Positions 1 to 11,716 are shown, counted from the first letter of the stretch. The stretch is DNA of 64,000 nt from Ianthella basta (GCA_964019415.1 OZ025875.1:1316001-1380000); one strand, 5' to 3'. Program-made: numbers and translations. The notes: generated by a model from the letters alone, not told the origin.

Positions 1-1186
1 CCGTTCTGTTTTCCAAAGCTGCTAGCATATTCATCAGAGAGCTCACCCTACGTGCTTGGATACAGACAGAGGAAGCAAGTCGCCGAACTCTTCAGGTAGT
101 CAGCTTACTGTGTGCATGTGTGATGAACCCAAGGGCTTAACGAGTGGGCAGATAGCTTGGAAGAAGGTGTGGCAGGACGTTTCAACCCACAAAGTGTATC
201 AGCTACAATATAGTATTGTGGTTGAAACGTTATACCTTATACACCATAGATGCTGCTGTACTTGCTTACTAAGCACATGACTTCATTCACCACTGCATGT
301 AGCTAGTCTAATGAGCTGCATGGAGCCCTCTTGCCCTCATCACCTCTAGCGAACACCTTCGTCTCGTGTTTTCTCTCCCTTAAAGAGGTCTGATATTGCT
401 CTGGCCATCACGAAGTACGACATGTTTGACTTCCTGATTGACATTGTCCCACGTGATGAGATACAAGTCAAGCCCACAAAGAAGCAGGTTAGGCAGTCCA
501 CTGCAGGCAACACCAGTGGTGTCTATGTAGTTGGTGCACACACGCAGCATGCATAGGCAATTGAATGGGTCCTTCATTTGTCAGTCTTCTCCTCTCCTCC
601 CCTTCCTCCCTTTTCCTTTCTTTGTGCTTCATCATTTCAATACCTTACACAGAAGTCTTTTATCTTCCCATATTGAATGTCATCACTTTCATTCCTCCTC
701 TGCTTCATTCACTTTTCTATTCTCTGCCCAACCCTCCCTATCACCCCTCCCTGCAGGAAGAGAACCACCCTGTTCTCACACCGGAGCAGGCTCAGCTCCT
801 GCTACAACTCTCTCAAAGCCAGCACCACCAGGGGCAGGTTGCAGGTGCTGCCAGTGTCCACAGTGAGGACCCCCAACAGTCATCGTCCACACAGTCCCCA
901 GCTCTGCTAACCAGCCCAAGCAAGGCCTCACTTGAGACCCTCCACCAGTTGCTGCAGCTGCAACTCCTCCAACAACAGCTCAACGCCCCCGCAGCACAGC
1001 CACACAGCGCAGAGCAGACAGTGAGTCCCTTGGCTGCACAGCACATGCTTGTCATGTATTGTGTACATTGTGAATATGATAATGGTAATTGTAATAATAA
1101 GATGTTCTTTTTATGGTTTGTGGTTCATGCAATGAATATCATTATCCTTTCCCTGTACACAGGATGTACACCATGAGTCAGCGTAG
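1..1186 (+). CDS. NFYC: Nuclear transcription factor Y subunit gamma (NF-YC), 3' part
   Basis: The product is the histone-fold subunit of the trimeric CCAAT-binding factor NF-Y, which dimerises with NF-YB in the nucleus. Four exons are visible: 1-95, 386-487, 757-1020 and 1163-1186 (stop TAG at 1184-1186). The first two encode the C-terminal half of the NF-YC histone fold, with [17 protein letters not shown] and then [20 protein letters not shown], nearly identical in pattern to animal NF-YC. Exon 3 is rich in glutamine ([11 protein letters not shown]), as expected of the NF-YC transactivation tail. Exon 1 enters the window open, so the 5' end is missing. The tail after the histone fold (about 100 residues) is short compared with vertebrate isoforms. 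Introns are GT-AG and in phase (102-nt and 264-nt internal exons). Identification is firm; the short last exon (DVHHESA) is less certain. Confidence 0.93.
178..231. repeat. Inverted repeat with ACGTTTCAACC arms in NFYC intron
   Basis: The arm ACGTTTCAACCCACAA is followed about 24 bases later by TTGTGGTTGAAACGT, its near-perfect reverse complement. The same GCAGGACGTTTC core occurs in PGM2 intron DNA (about 3211) and inside a terminal-inverted-repeat element at 62168-62290. It is probably a remnant of a dispersed non-autonomous element. Confidence 0.6.
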
Positions 1187-1541
1187 AACAGGCAGTTTGT
1201 GCAACACTTAATTCTTCCTTTTTATGTAACAAAGGCCGCTCTGCGCCCCTTTTATCACACTGACAGACAGACACATCAGTAGCAGGTTTATGTGTGTGTG
1301 TGTGTGTGTGCAGCTATGTACTTCCTTTATTTTGTAGTGACTCACAAGTCACATGGGCCGGAAGTGCACGTGTATTGTGTGGCAATGCATGTGATTAGGA
1401 GCTGATATGCGCGCCAGAAACTATAGCAGTAGCCATTTGTGTGTGGCTCGCTTCGTTCACGAAGAGCTAAAACGAAGCGAGTGAAAATAAGGTCATACAG
1501 CTCCATCAATAGATTGACACAGCGCGCATTCGTACCAGTTC
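1187..1541 (+). promoter_or_regulatory. NFYC-PGM2 intergenic region with ETS/E-box motif and hairpin
   Basis: This is the only DNA between the NFYC stop and the PGM2 start. It contains a (GT)n tract near 1290, CCGGAAGTG (ETS-type core) at 1358-1366 directly followed by CACGTG (E-box) at 1367-1372, and a perfect 11-bp inverted repeat CTCGCTTCGTT/AACGAAGCGAG at 1447-1457 and 1471-1481. No TATA box is obvious. Promoter function is inferred from position and motifs. Confidence 0.45.
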
Positions 1542-3879
1542 ATGATGGCTAACCTGAGTGTGGTCAAGGACACGGATCTGGAGAAGAAGATTGAAGAGTG
1601 GAGACGACTGGACAAGGTACGTAATAGGTTATCCCTCTTTCTTGTATCTCTGGCGCAGTAGACGGTCCACCTAAGCTCTGAAACTGTTCTGTAGTGCGTG
1701 TGTGTCTGTGTGTGTATGAGGTATGTTTGTTTATTCTGTGCCCCTTTCTACGGCTTTGCAGTGGGAGGAGACTCGCTCAGAGATTGAGAGCATGATCAAT
1801 ATGGGGAACGTGAACGAGCTGCGCAGAAGGCTCTGTTCTAGAATGAAGTTCGGGACAGCAGGTGATTGGCACTGTGCAGAGGCAATACCATACAATTGAG
1901 AGAGAACTTGCCAGCATGCAGCCAGCGTTGGGAAACCCTAAAACAGCCCCTGCCTGATGTAGACGGGTGTCCTTTTCGAGTGTAGTTTGTGTGTATGTGT
2001 GGAGAGAGCATGCATGTTTGCAAATGTGTGTATGTATGTATGTGTGTACATTAGAAGTGTGGTGCTCATAGGCTTCTTGTATTACCCCCTATCCCTTGAG
2101 TCCCGTTTCTTCATACCTGACTGTGTGTGTTTGGCAAACAAACCCTATAGGGCTTCACCAACAGTAGGAGACAATCTGTCCAAACTGTCTGTGTTGATCC
2201 TTCTTATAGGGAGTCATGTGCCTGGCAGTTTAAATTAATCTGCAGGCATGTGTTTCAGGAACTTCCAGGTACCTAGCGAGCGTAAAGATGGAAGAACGAT
2301 TAATTGTCTCTATAGGGGAAGCCAGATGTAATCTTTATACACAATTTGATTAGTGTAAGGGGTTTATGATTGGTTGGGGCTAATGACGACACTGTTGATG
2401 CATGTGATGACATAATTAGTTCAAGAGTGCAGTGTTCACATGTAAAGCATGTGTGTTGTTTGAGTAACATGTGGTGACAATGCATTTTTCTCACATTCTA
2501 TCTGTGTTGTGTCAATTTACAACGCACAGGTCTCAGAGCTCCAATGGGTGCAGGGTTTAGTAGGATGAATGACTTGACAATTATACAAACATCACAGGTG
2601 TGTTGGGGGGGGAGGGGAGTGGGGGAGGGGATGGGAGTGGAGGGGATGGAAGGGGAGGGGAGGGGGGAGGGGATGGGAGTGGAGGGGAGGGGAGGGGGGA
2701 GAGTTGGATGTGGTGCATGTGTGTGGTGGGAAATTGAAGGTTGAGTTATTCAAGAGAGATGAGTTGAAAGTGTCATTTTTATCTTTTGCTCAAGGGTCTT
2801 TGTTCGTATCTCTTGGAGCAATTTCATGATGCGAGGGAGAGAGGGGTTGTCATTGGTTTTGATGCAAGGCACAATAGCACCAGGTACGTGTGTGTGTGTG
2901 ATGTGTGTGTGCGTGTGAGTGCATGTGTGTGTGTGTGTGTTTGCTGTCACTGTTAATATTCCCTAATGTGCAGATTTGCCAAACTAGCAGCTAATGCGTT
3001 TGTGTCCAAGGGAGTGAAGGTCTTCCTATTCTCGAGAATCACACCGACACCTTTTGTGGTTAGTAAAACATCTGTTGTTCGTACCCATTTAGGTGCTATT
3101 TTATCTGTCTTCAGTGTACACACACACTACACCTTTCAGTACACATGAGATTCAATGATACGAGATTCTTGAGCAAGGCACAACTGATAATGATAAATCA
3201 ATCAAATGCAGGACGTTTCGACCCGAAGGTCTTTGTCAGCTGCGTACAGGATCCGGTACACATGTACAGGTACACATGAGAGTACAGTCCTGGTATACGT
3301 AGCAGGTGATAGTGTGAGGTGTATCTTTGATTGCATTTTGAAGTGATCGCCATGGCGACCTGCATGCCTACCGTTGTGGTATGGTGGTTTTGGTATTGTG
3401 CAGATTCTTGTGGTCGCCTTGAAGACCATGGAGTGCGCTAGGCACTGATACCATTACTGCTCCGGAAACCTCACTAGACATTAGAAGGAGCTGGACAAAT
3501 GTAGAAGTTGGTGTACCAAAATGCTCACCTATAATCAAGGGATCTATCATTAGTGCATATGATTAACATACACGGCAAGGTGACTTGCCTTTAACACCTG
3601 TGTTCGTCCAGCTCTTTAGGTCAACTAGTGAGTGTCTCCAGAGCAATACACAACACTTCTTGTATTCATGCTGCTTGAGCTGGCTGCATGCTGTGTTTGT
3701 TGGTGTGTGTCTTGAGGGATGTGATGGAAACTTGCCTCTTTAATTTCTGTGCATTAGCCTTTTGCTGTGAAGACTTATGGGTGTGTGGCGGGTGTCATGG
3801 TGACAGCTTCACACAACCCAAAGCAGGACAATGGCTACAAGGTGTATTGGAGCAATGGAGCACAGGTGTGTGTGCGTGC

Positions 3880-3920
<41 letters not shown>

Positions 3921-6900
3921 TGTGTTTGTGTGTGTATGTGTGTGTGTGCATGTGTGTGTGTGTACGTGTGTGCATGTGTGTGTACATGCTTGCGTGTTGT
4001 GCCATGTGGGTGTGGGTGCATTCTTGGTTAGGGATGGATTACAGGTGGACAGCATACATGGAGATCTGTACACGTGGTGGGGCAGATGTATCAGGAATGT
4101 TGGGCATGTTGGCAATGCCGGCAAAGAGATAATGCGTGCCATCTTTCTACCTCTGTTTTGTGTTTGCTGAAACCTTACAAGTGTATGTGGTCCGTTTGAC
4201 CCCAGAAGTGCAGTGGTCCATTGTGCTTGCTAAGGGAGACAGAGGGCAGGCACTGCAGTGTCAGCACCCTGCAGGGGAGACACTTCTGAGGGTTTTCTGA
4301 TGAGGTGTACGCAGATTAAAGCATAGCTGCTAGGGTCAGGTTGCAAGGGGTGTGCTGTACTTTAGAGGCAGTTTTGTGGCTTTCAAGAAAGCCCAAGGGG
4401 GGCTTTAACTGATTTGTGGTTTTCAGAGTGCATGCCAAAACAAGCATTTCTTTGGATGCAAATCAAATGTTTTGTATTTGAATCATGCATTAGGTCTGTA
4501 TGAGAATGTGTATATGCAGATTAGAAACACACTTTCCAGCATATTGATCACTTCTTTACACATTAATCGAATACACATATTTCTATCAATGGTGTATTTA
4601 GAAAATTCATCGGGGGGGGGGGGGGGGGGGGAGACAAAACTGAGGTTCCAAGATTTAAGGGGAGGGGGGGGACTGAGGTTCCAAGAATTGAGAGGGGTTC
4701 CAAGAAGTTGGGGGAGCGATACTATGTTGACATATGGCTTGTCTAATTTTCAAAAGGGGCAAACCCTTAGAATATGCTGAGTGCAATACCGGTTCTTGTT
4801 AAGGTGTTTCCACTGACTCTCTTGCTCACACTTCTACACAGATTATCCCTCCGATCGACAAGGGGATTGCTCAGAGCATCTTGAAGCACCTTGACCCTTG
4901 GCCAGGTGCTTGGCGGACAGACATCCTCCCCTCCTCCCCTCTTGTAGTTGACCCCTATGATCAGGTGGACAGCAGCTACATGGAAGCACTGCAGGGATAC
5001 AGTGTTAACAGGTTGGGAGACTGGGATTTCTGGAAGGGGCTGGAGGTCTGGGAATTTATGTAGGGACTTGGGGCTGAGGGAGATACTGGAGGACTGAGAA
5101 TTTAGATAGGGACTGGGGGGCTGGGATTTTGGGAGGGACTGCAAAACTGGGGTGGGGATATGCTGAGGTGTTCGAGGAGGGGACTGGGCTGGGGATTTAA
5201 GTTAGAAGAGGAAGGGGTGAGATGTGTGCACTGCTGTTCCTCCTTCACTGGGTGATGCTCTCCCCTCCTCCTCCTTCCCAGGAAGCGTAATGCCTCTTGT
5301 CCGATCAAGTTCACGTACACCGCAATGCATGGCGTTGGCCTGCAGTTCATTAGAGAGGCCTTTGCAACTTTCTGCCTCCCTGATATTGTTCCAGTCAAAG
5401 AGCAGGTTGGACTGCATTGCTCATTAGTTCTGTATCGCATGTGCAATGCTCCATTTTGACTATCCTTCAGGGAGGGGGAGGGAGGGGGAGGGAGAGGTAC
5501 AAGATGTAAGGGAGTGATGTTATGTTGACATAATGGCTTGTCAAATTTTCAGGGGGGGGGGGGGATTATACCAAGGGAGGGTCCCCCCCAGCCCCCTAAA
5601 TGCACCCCTGATGTGTGTCTCCATTTGTACTTGTCCGTGTGTTAGTACACTGTATGTGCGTGTGTGTATTGGCATGTGGTGCCTTCAACACTGCATGTGT
5701 ACAGTGAATGAATGTAACCTAAGTGGCATATAAGATGTATGGGGCACAGTGCTGTTTAGTGTTTGAGTGAAGGTCCTCCTTCATGTCTTCCCCCCCCACA
5801 CACATGTAGGTTGATCCAGACCCTGAGTTTCCTACTGTCAAGTTTCCCAATCCCGAGGAGGGGAAGAGTGCCCTGGTGAGCGGCACACTACTCACTACTT
5901 GTGCTTCAGCCAGCGGACACGCTGCGAGCACAACACGGTGCACTCCTTCCATTCCTTCTACTCCTTCCTGATGCTGTAGGTCATAGGCACACTGAATATG
6001 TTTACCAATCTGTTGTCTTCTGTTCTTCCTCTCTCTCTCACACACACACACACGCACACGCACACACATACACACACACTAGAATCTATCAATGGAAACT
6101 GCTGATCGCCATGGCAGTGTGATCATTCTTGCCAATGACCCTGATGCTGATCGGCTTGCTGTGGCGGAGCGAAGAGAAGATGGGAGCTGGCGTGTGTTTA
6201 ATGGGAATGAGATTGGTGTGCTGCTGGGTTGGTGGGCATTTGAGGTTAAGAAGAGACAACTCAGAGCAGAAGGGAAAGAATTTGTCCGTGAGTGTGCGGG
6301 TGTGTATACTGTTGCTTGTATGTGTGTATTTGTGTGTGAGAAAGAGAGAGAGAGTTGGTATCTTAGAGCTATTTATCTTTCCCCAGAGAAGAACTGAGGG
6401 AAAGCATGCAAAGTAGGAGGATTTTGTGTGTGCATCACTTCACGACACAGTCTTGCTATCACTCATTTGCATACATGACTACATCTTTACCATGCACTGA
6501 CACTTATCCCCCTCCTCTCCTCCCTCCCCCTCCCCTTTCCTCTCCTACCCTCCCCTCCTCTCCAGCTGCAAGGTATGCTCTGATAAACAGCACAGTGTCA
6601 TCAAAGATGCTGGGTGCCATTGCGAAGGCTGAAGGGCTCCATCACGAGGAGACTCTGACGGGCTTCAAGTGGATGGGAAACAGAACACAGCAGCTGGCAG
6701 AGCAGGGCATCGAAGTCATTTTTGCATACGAAGAGGCCATTGGTGAGTGATCACTGCATGTCACTTGTATGTAGACTGTCTGTTCTGTCATTTCCCTGTT
6801 CTGAGCACCTTTGGGACAACTGTGGATGGAAGTGTTCAGAATGATGGGTACTTGTGCATTTTATTCTTTCTTCACTGCCTGTTCATGTCATCCTCTTAGA

Positions 6901-9900
6901 ATCTCTCTCCTATCCTTCACTTTTTTCCTTAATTCCCTTCTCTTAGGCTTCATGTTCGGGAGAAATGTCCTTGACAAGGATGGTGTGAGTGCAGCAGTGG
7001 TGGCTGCTGAGATGAGACTGGACCTGGAACTGCAGGGGCTCACCTTTGCCAAGAAACTGGATCAGTTGCATAACATGTGAGCTCATTTGACCACATGCAT
7101 GCACCCCCCCCCACCCACACACACACACACACCACACACACAGCCCTATATGTGTCATACTGTAATAGTATTAGTATTAATGTGCTTCTCTCTATATACA
7201 GGTATGGGTGCTACGTCTCTGAGACCAAGTATGTGATTTGCAACGACACTCAGCTGATTGCAGCCATTTTTGAGGACATCAGAAGTGGCAATAAGGTGAG
7301 CTTAAGTTGTACACCTGACCCAAAGGCCTTGCTTTAGTAGCACAACAGGAGATTGGTTGCTTCTGTTGTGTGGTTAAACCACACCGAGCTTCGGATCCCT
7401 TCTGCACCCTGTACACCAGCTGTACTGTAGTATAGCTGTTGGCCTCAGCTGTCCAGAGGAGCACTCTCTCTTGCCTTGTCCAAGAATGGGGGCTTGCGGT
7501 TAGAGTAATTGTTCCATTGCTGTGGGTCGGCCAGTCATTAGTTGCTGTATCACACCACAGCTGCCATCACATGTTCGTATTGTCGCTGTTCTGCATGTTA
7601 CTATCATAGAATGTATGTCCTTCTTTGCTGCAGTATCCCATCCGTGAGGTTGGTGGTGCCAGTGCTGTTAGCATTAGAGACCTCACAGTGGGCTATGACA
7701 GTGCAAGACCACCTTCATATAAACCAGTAAGTATTGTGCTGGGGGGGGGCGGGGCGGAAAAATGGCTGCCCTCCCCAAGTAAGTATCTCCTGAATTTCCT
7801 CTGGCTATTGGCGAACCGCGCGGTGCATCCTTGATGGCACCAGCTGCGGAGGCTACGTATAGGCAGCGGAGACACTGTGGCAGAGGGAAGCGCTCGATGG
7901 ACGCAGTTGTACGAAGAAAGGCCAGCCGGGCAGCCTGGAGGGCGGCAGCTGGTAGCTGGAATAGGCTGCGGTCCTGGAGCGAAAAGCGTGCACACCTTCA
8001 AACGTGTACCACAGCGAAGGAGATCCTGGCTCAGGTGGGTGACGTCCCTGAGTGTCGCGCAATTCCAACAGCGCCGGTCGAGAGTGGTTATGGAAGAAAG
8101 CCTAAAGTGTTTTGTCCAAGAATCGTCACCAACATCGCGACTTACAACGTTCGCACTCTAAAGGCCAAGTGGAGACAGCAAGAGCTAGTTGGATTTCTAG
8201 AGAAGAAGAGAATCGATGTGTGTGCTATCCAAGAACACAGGATTTGTCATTCTAACAGCAGTAGTCCAAGCTCCTACACTAGAGTTTTGCATTTACCAGG
8301 CGGATGGAGGTTAGTTACTCACACTGCGGATGATAGTGGTTCAGGAGGTATAGGGTTTCTGGTGTCTCCAATAGCCTTCAAATGTCTTGATAGAGTAGAA
8401 TACAAGTCAGATAGAGTCATGCGACTCCAGTTTTCTGGCCACACTAAAGGAGCTCCTAGGACTCATCTGGTTTGTGCCTATGCCCCTACCAATGTAGCTG
8501 ACTCGGCTACTAAAGATCTCTTCTACTCACAGCTACATCAGACCATAGATCCCTTACCTAAGAGAGACCGTCTCTTTGTTCTTGGTGATATGAATGCACG
8601 ACTTGACTCCCGTTTCTGTAAGTTCCCAATACACTCAAGTGCCTCTGACAATGGAGAACGAATGGCTGAGTTTATGGAGGAGCAAGGTCTATTCTCTGCC
8701 CAGTGTGCCAAGGATAAACCTCGCAGACAGTGGTACACCCATTGTGGACCACAAGGATTTCAATCCAGAATCGACCATTGCCTCACAAGACGTAAGTTTG
8801 CTAGCTCTGTACTTGACTGCCAACTATACCGTGTGGTTGTTCCAGCGTCAGACCATCGACTAATGAAAATTAGAGTGACCATGAAGTTAGCTACTCCAAA
8901 GAAGACCAACAGGGTGCCCTCCTTAGATTATGCAAGGTTGAAGGAGGCCCCCATTGCTGAGTTAGTGGAGTCCGATGTTTGTGCTGCCACTGGGGATACA
9001 CCATCTTATGAGCTATTTGTTGCTGCTGCCAAAACTGCATGTGAAACTCACCTTCCAGTCAAACCACGATTTGTACGCTCCAAGCCTTGGTTAGACACTG
9101 ACATCATCACAGCGCGTGATCTGGTAGGGGAGGCTCAAAGAACATACAAGGAGGTGAGAAGTGATGACTCAAGGCAAAAGATGGCTGATGCAACAAAATC
9201 TCTAGCACAACTGTATGTAGACAAAGAGGAGGTGTTCTACGCAAGTATGGCCAGTGAGGTGGAGCAGGCTAGCAAGGATGGAAAGCATAGTGCTGCCTGG
9301 AAAGTGATTGATCGAATGACAGGGAGGAAGTGTAGACAAGTTTGTAGCATTGCAGCAGACTCTCAGCAGGACAGACTGACTTTGTGGCGTGACCACTTCA
9401 TGCGGCTTTTAGCATCTAAACCACCAGATGTTGCTCTGCCAGTGCTGCAAGTGCATGTGGGTATGCTGCCTATTGATGAGGGTTCCATCTCACTAAATGA
9501 AATAGCGACTGCCGCCTCACAGTTGAAGACAGGAAAGGCCTGTGGCATGGACTCTATTCCACCTGAGCTGCTTAAGCTCACTGGCATACACGAGATCCTG
9601 TTGCCAGTACTGAATCAAGCATTTGAGACTGGAGTGGTGCCTGATGAATGGAAGATGTCTGGCATCATTCCCATCTTCAAGAAGGGGGATGCCTCAGTGT
9701 GTGCAAACTATCGGGGTATTGCACTCATGTCACTCGCTGCTAAACTGTACAACAGGATATTGCTCAATCGTATCCAACCACATGTTGAACCCTTGCTGCG
9801 ACCCAATCAGAATGGGTTTCGCGTAGGCAGATCTACCGTCCAACATATCCTAGCCCTACGGCGAATCGTTGAAGAGTGTACGGTGAGGCAGGAATGCCAG

Positions 9901-11716
9901 TGTGTGGTTACATTCATTGACTTTTCAAAAGCATTTGACTCCATCTCGAGAACCAGAATGGAAGAAGTCCTGTACAACTATGGTCTCTCCACCAAGATAG
10001 TAACTGCAGTAATGTCGATGTACTCAGGAACAGCCGCACAAGTGGTGACTGCAGATGGTTGCAGTGCAGACTTTCAAGTGGAAGCAGGTGTCCTACAAGG
10101 TGATACACTGGCCCCCTACCTGTTTGTCATTGTTGTGGACTATGTCCTCAGAGCTGCTATTCCAGATGACAGTGTTGGATTCATGATCCAAAAGCGCCTA
10201 TCGCGTCGACACCCAGCCAAATATGTGACAGATTTGGACTTTGCAGATGACATCGCCCTCCTGTCTGGCACCATGGCCAACGCACAGACCCTACTCACAG
10301 CAGTTGAGGAGAATGCGGCTGCTGTTGGCTTGCACATCAACATGAAGAAGACCGAGTACATCAGAATAGGTGACTTTTCTGGCGACACTCACCCTACACT
10401 GAGAGTGAGTGGTGGGGAAATTGCTGAGGTAGCTGATTTCAGGTACCTTGGCAGCTGGATTATGTCATCAAACAAGGACTTTGTGGTACGCCGTGCATGT
10501 GCATACGAAGCAGCAAACAAATTGTGGAGGGTGTGGAAGTCTGGGTGCAGCCGTAACACTAAGATCAGAGTATTCAAAGCCACAGTAGAGAGTGTTCTGC
10601 TTTATGGAGCAGAAACCTGGACCTTGACTGAGCAGCTGACATCGAGAATCTGTGGCACCTACTCTAACTTGCTGCGCAAAGCCCTGAACGTGCACTGGAG
10701 AGATCGCATCACTAATGTAGAGCTGTACGGAGACCTACCACGAGCAGATGACATCATACGAGACCGGCGCCTACATTTTGTTGGGCATGCTGCTCGCTGC
10801 ATCAAAGACAGATACCAACCAGTGGCAGACCTAGTATTCTGGCAGGGCTCAGGTCCTATGCGAAGGGGGCAGGGAAACAGAAGGACATTCCTCAAAACAA
10901 TCATTAGTGATCTGGGAGGACATATGACTGCTGCAGAAATCTCAAGATGTGCTGCTGACAGAGACGAATGGAGGAAGCGAATCAACTAGCTACATAGGCC
11001 ATGCAACTACCAACTTACTGATATTGCACAACTTTCATTGGACATGTGTACACTATAGCTTCTTGTATGTAGCCCCGGTGCTGTAATAGGCCGACGTATG
11101 TATGTATGTAAGTATTGTGCTAACAGTGTGTGTGTGTGTGTGTGTGTGTGCGTGTGTGCGTGTGCACGCGCTTGCATGCGTGTGTGTGCGTGTGTACATG
11201 TGCATGTGTCACCCACATCCAGGACCTACCAGCTGACCCATCTTGTCAGATGATCACATACACCATGTCGAATAACTGTGTGTTCACCTTGAGAACAAGT
11301 GGAACAGAACCAAAGATAAAGTACTATGTGGATGTGTGGAGCACACCAGGGTCGAGGTAGGTGATGTTGGAGAGTGAAGGAGGACTAAAGTGTGTGCAGT
11401 GGGTATCGAGAATGAGTTTACAGCTGTTCTGTGCTACTGGAGTACGGTATGCAAATTGTCACTGTCATATCGCTATAGTGGCACCTTGTTCACATCGATC
11501 ATCTTCATCTGTTTTCATTTCTCTCCTCCCCTCCCCCCTCTCCCCCCCTCCCTCACTCCTTTCCTGTACGAACCTGCCAGTGACACCTACGAACAAATGG
11601 TCCATATTCTGCACATGATGCAACAGGCTATTCTGGATACTTTCCTAAAACCAGAAGCGAATGGACTCATTTCGCCTTCAGTGTCTCCTGTCCCAGACGA
11701 ACGTAACACTCTCTGA
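1542..11716 (+). CDS. PGM2: Phosphoglucomutase-2 / phosphopentomutase
   Basis: This is an alpha-D-phosphohexomutase of the PGM2/PGM2L1 type, cytosolic, interconverting ribose-1-P and ribose-5-P and, more weakly, glucose-1-P and glucose-6-P. Sixteen exons: 1542-1616, 1762-1861, 2530-2597, 2795-2883, 2974-3058, 3758-3865, 4842-5011, 5282-5405, 5810-5875, 6083-6287, 6566-6742, 6947-7076, 7202-7295, 7634-7726, 11223-11356, 11581-11716. They sum to 1854 nt (617 aa; human PGM2 is about 612). Key motifs are the catalytic-serine loop [17 protein letters not shown], the metal-binding loop [12 protein letters not shown], the sugar loop FAYEEAIG and the phosphate loop [13 protein letters not shown]. Every intron is GT-AG and phase consistent. 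Start: two adjacent ATGs (MMANLS); the first is used here. Intron 14 carries an intact LINE whose target-site duplication copies the splice donor. All motifs look intact, so the gene is probably functional. Exon edges are hand-called. Confidence 0.95.
3165..3245 (+). repeat. Partial copy of dispersed element related to 62168-62290
   Basis: ATTCTTGAGCA, GGCACAACTG and GCAGGACGTTTCGACCCG, then GGTCTTTG, run in the same order and spacing as in the terminal-inverted-repeat element at 62168-62290. The copy lies in PGM2 intron 5. The terminal inverted repeats are not recognisable here. Confidence 0.6.
3866..4000 (+). repeat. (GT)n microsatellite starting at PGM2 splice donor
   Basis: The PGM2 exon ending at 3865 (GGAGCACAG) is followed at once by GTGTGTGTGCGTGCGT and about 130 bp of imperfect GT repeat, so the repeat itself supplies the donor dinucleotide. 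Confidence 0.85.
7727..7740 (+). repeat. Left target-site duplication (contains splice donor)
   Basis: GTAAGTATTGTGCT lies directly after the PGM2 exon end at 7726 and before the G-rich 5' end of the LINE. It is identical to 11108-11121. GTAAGT is a strong 5' splice site. Confidence 0.93.
7741..11107 (+). mobile_element. Full-length single-ORF non-LTR retrotransposon (RTE-like) in PGM2 intron 14
   Basis: The element is about 3367 bp and is bounded by a perfect 14-bp target-site duplication (7727-7740 and 11108-11121). It begins with a G-rich run (GGGGGGGGGCGGGGCGG), has roughly 90 bp of 5' leader, one open frame (7834-10989), a 118-bp 3' UTR, and ends in a (TATG)n-like tail at about 11097-11107. 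A single APE-RT ORF, a short 3' UTR and a simple-repeat tail are features of the RTE group. The exact clade is inferred; RTE-related lineages are possible. It lies in the same orientation as PGM2. The intact ORF and perfect duplication indicate a young insertion. Confidence 0.92.
7834..10989 (+). CDS. LINE polyprotein: AP endonuclease plus reverse transcriptase
   Basis: About 1051 residues, open throughout. The N-terminal 90 residues are basic. An exonuclease-endonuclease-phosphatase fold follows (ATYNVRTL near residue 107, [23 protein letters not shown], and a C-terminal SDHRLMKI carrying the conserved S-D-H). The reverse transcriptase follows with the usual blocks: [34 protein letters not shown] (block A, about residue 694-704), [13 protein letters not shown] (block B), [10 protein letters not shown] (catalytic FADD, about residue 800), [10 protein letters not shown] and FRYLGSW. 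The C-terminal part has [12 protein letters not shown] and [10 protein letters not shown], typical of this LINE family in invertebrates. The first ATG in frame is 7834. No ORF1, zinc knuckle or RNase H domain is seen. It provides target-primed reverse transcription for its own mRNA. No stops or frameshifts occur, so it may be active. Confidence 0.95.
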   Translation: MAPAAEATYRQRRHCGRGKRSMDAVVRRKASRAAWRAAAGSWNRLRSWSEKRAHLQTCTTAKEILAQVGDVPECRAIPTAPVESGYGRKPKVFCPRIVTNIATYNVRTLKAKWRQQELVGFLEKKRIDVCAIQEHRICHSNSSSPSSYTRVLHLPGGWRLVTHTADDSGSGGIGFLVSPIAFKCLDRVEYKSDRVMRLQFSGHTKGAPRTHLVCAYAPTNVADSATKDLFYSQLHQTIDPLPKRDRLFVLGDMNARLDSRFCKFPIHSSASDNGERMAEFMEEQGLFSAQCAKDKPRRQWYTHCGPQGFQSRIDHCLTRRKFASSVLDCQLYRVVVPASDHRLMKIRVTMKLATPKKTNRVPSLDYARLKEAPIAELVESDVCAATGDTPSYELFVAAAKTACETHLPVKPRFVRSKPWLDTDIITARDLVGEAQRTYKEVRSDDSRQKMADATKSLAQLYVDKEEVFYASMASEVEQASKDGKHSAAWKVIDRMTGRKCRQVCSIAADSQQDRLTLWRDHFMRLLASKPPDVALPVLQVHVGMLPIDEGSISLNEIATAASQLKTGKACGMDSIPPELLKLTGIHEILLPVLNQAFETGVVPDEWKMSGIIPIFKKGDASVCANYRGIALMSLAAKLYNRILLNRIQPHVEPLLRPNQNGFRVGRSTVQHILALRRIVEECTVRQECQCVVTFIDFSKAFDSISRTRMEEVLYNYGLSTKIVTAVMSMYSGTAAQVVTADGCSADFQVEAGVLQGDTLAPYLFVIVVDYVLRAAIPDDSVGFMIQKRLSRRHPAKYVTDLDFADDIALLSGTMANAQTLLTAVEENAAAVGLHINMKKTEYIRIGDFSGDTHPTLRVSGGEIAEVADFRYLGSWIMSSNKDFVVRRACAYEAANKLWRVWKSGCSRNTKIRVFKATVESVLLYGAETWTLTEQLTSRICGTYSNLLRKALNVHWRDRITNVELYGDLPRADDIIRDRRLHFVGHAARCIKDRYQPVADLVFWQGSGPMRRGQGNRRTFLKTIISDLGGHMTAAEISRCAADRDEWRKRIN
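11108..11121 (+). repeat. Right target-site duplication
   Basis: GTAAGTATTGTGCT is an exact copy of 7727-7740 and follows the TATG-type tail of the LINE. The original PGM2 intron resumes after it with AACAGTGTGTGTG. It provides a second potential splice donor inside the intron. Confidence 0.93.
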
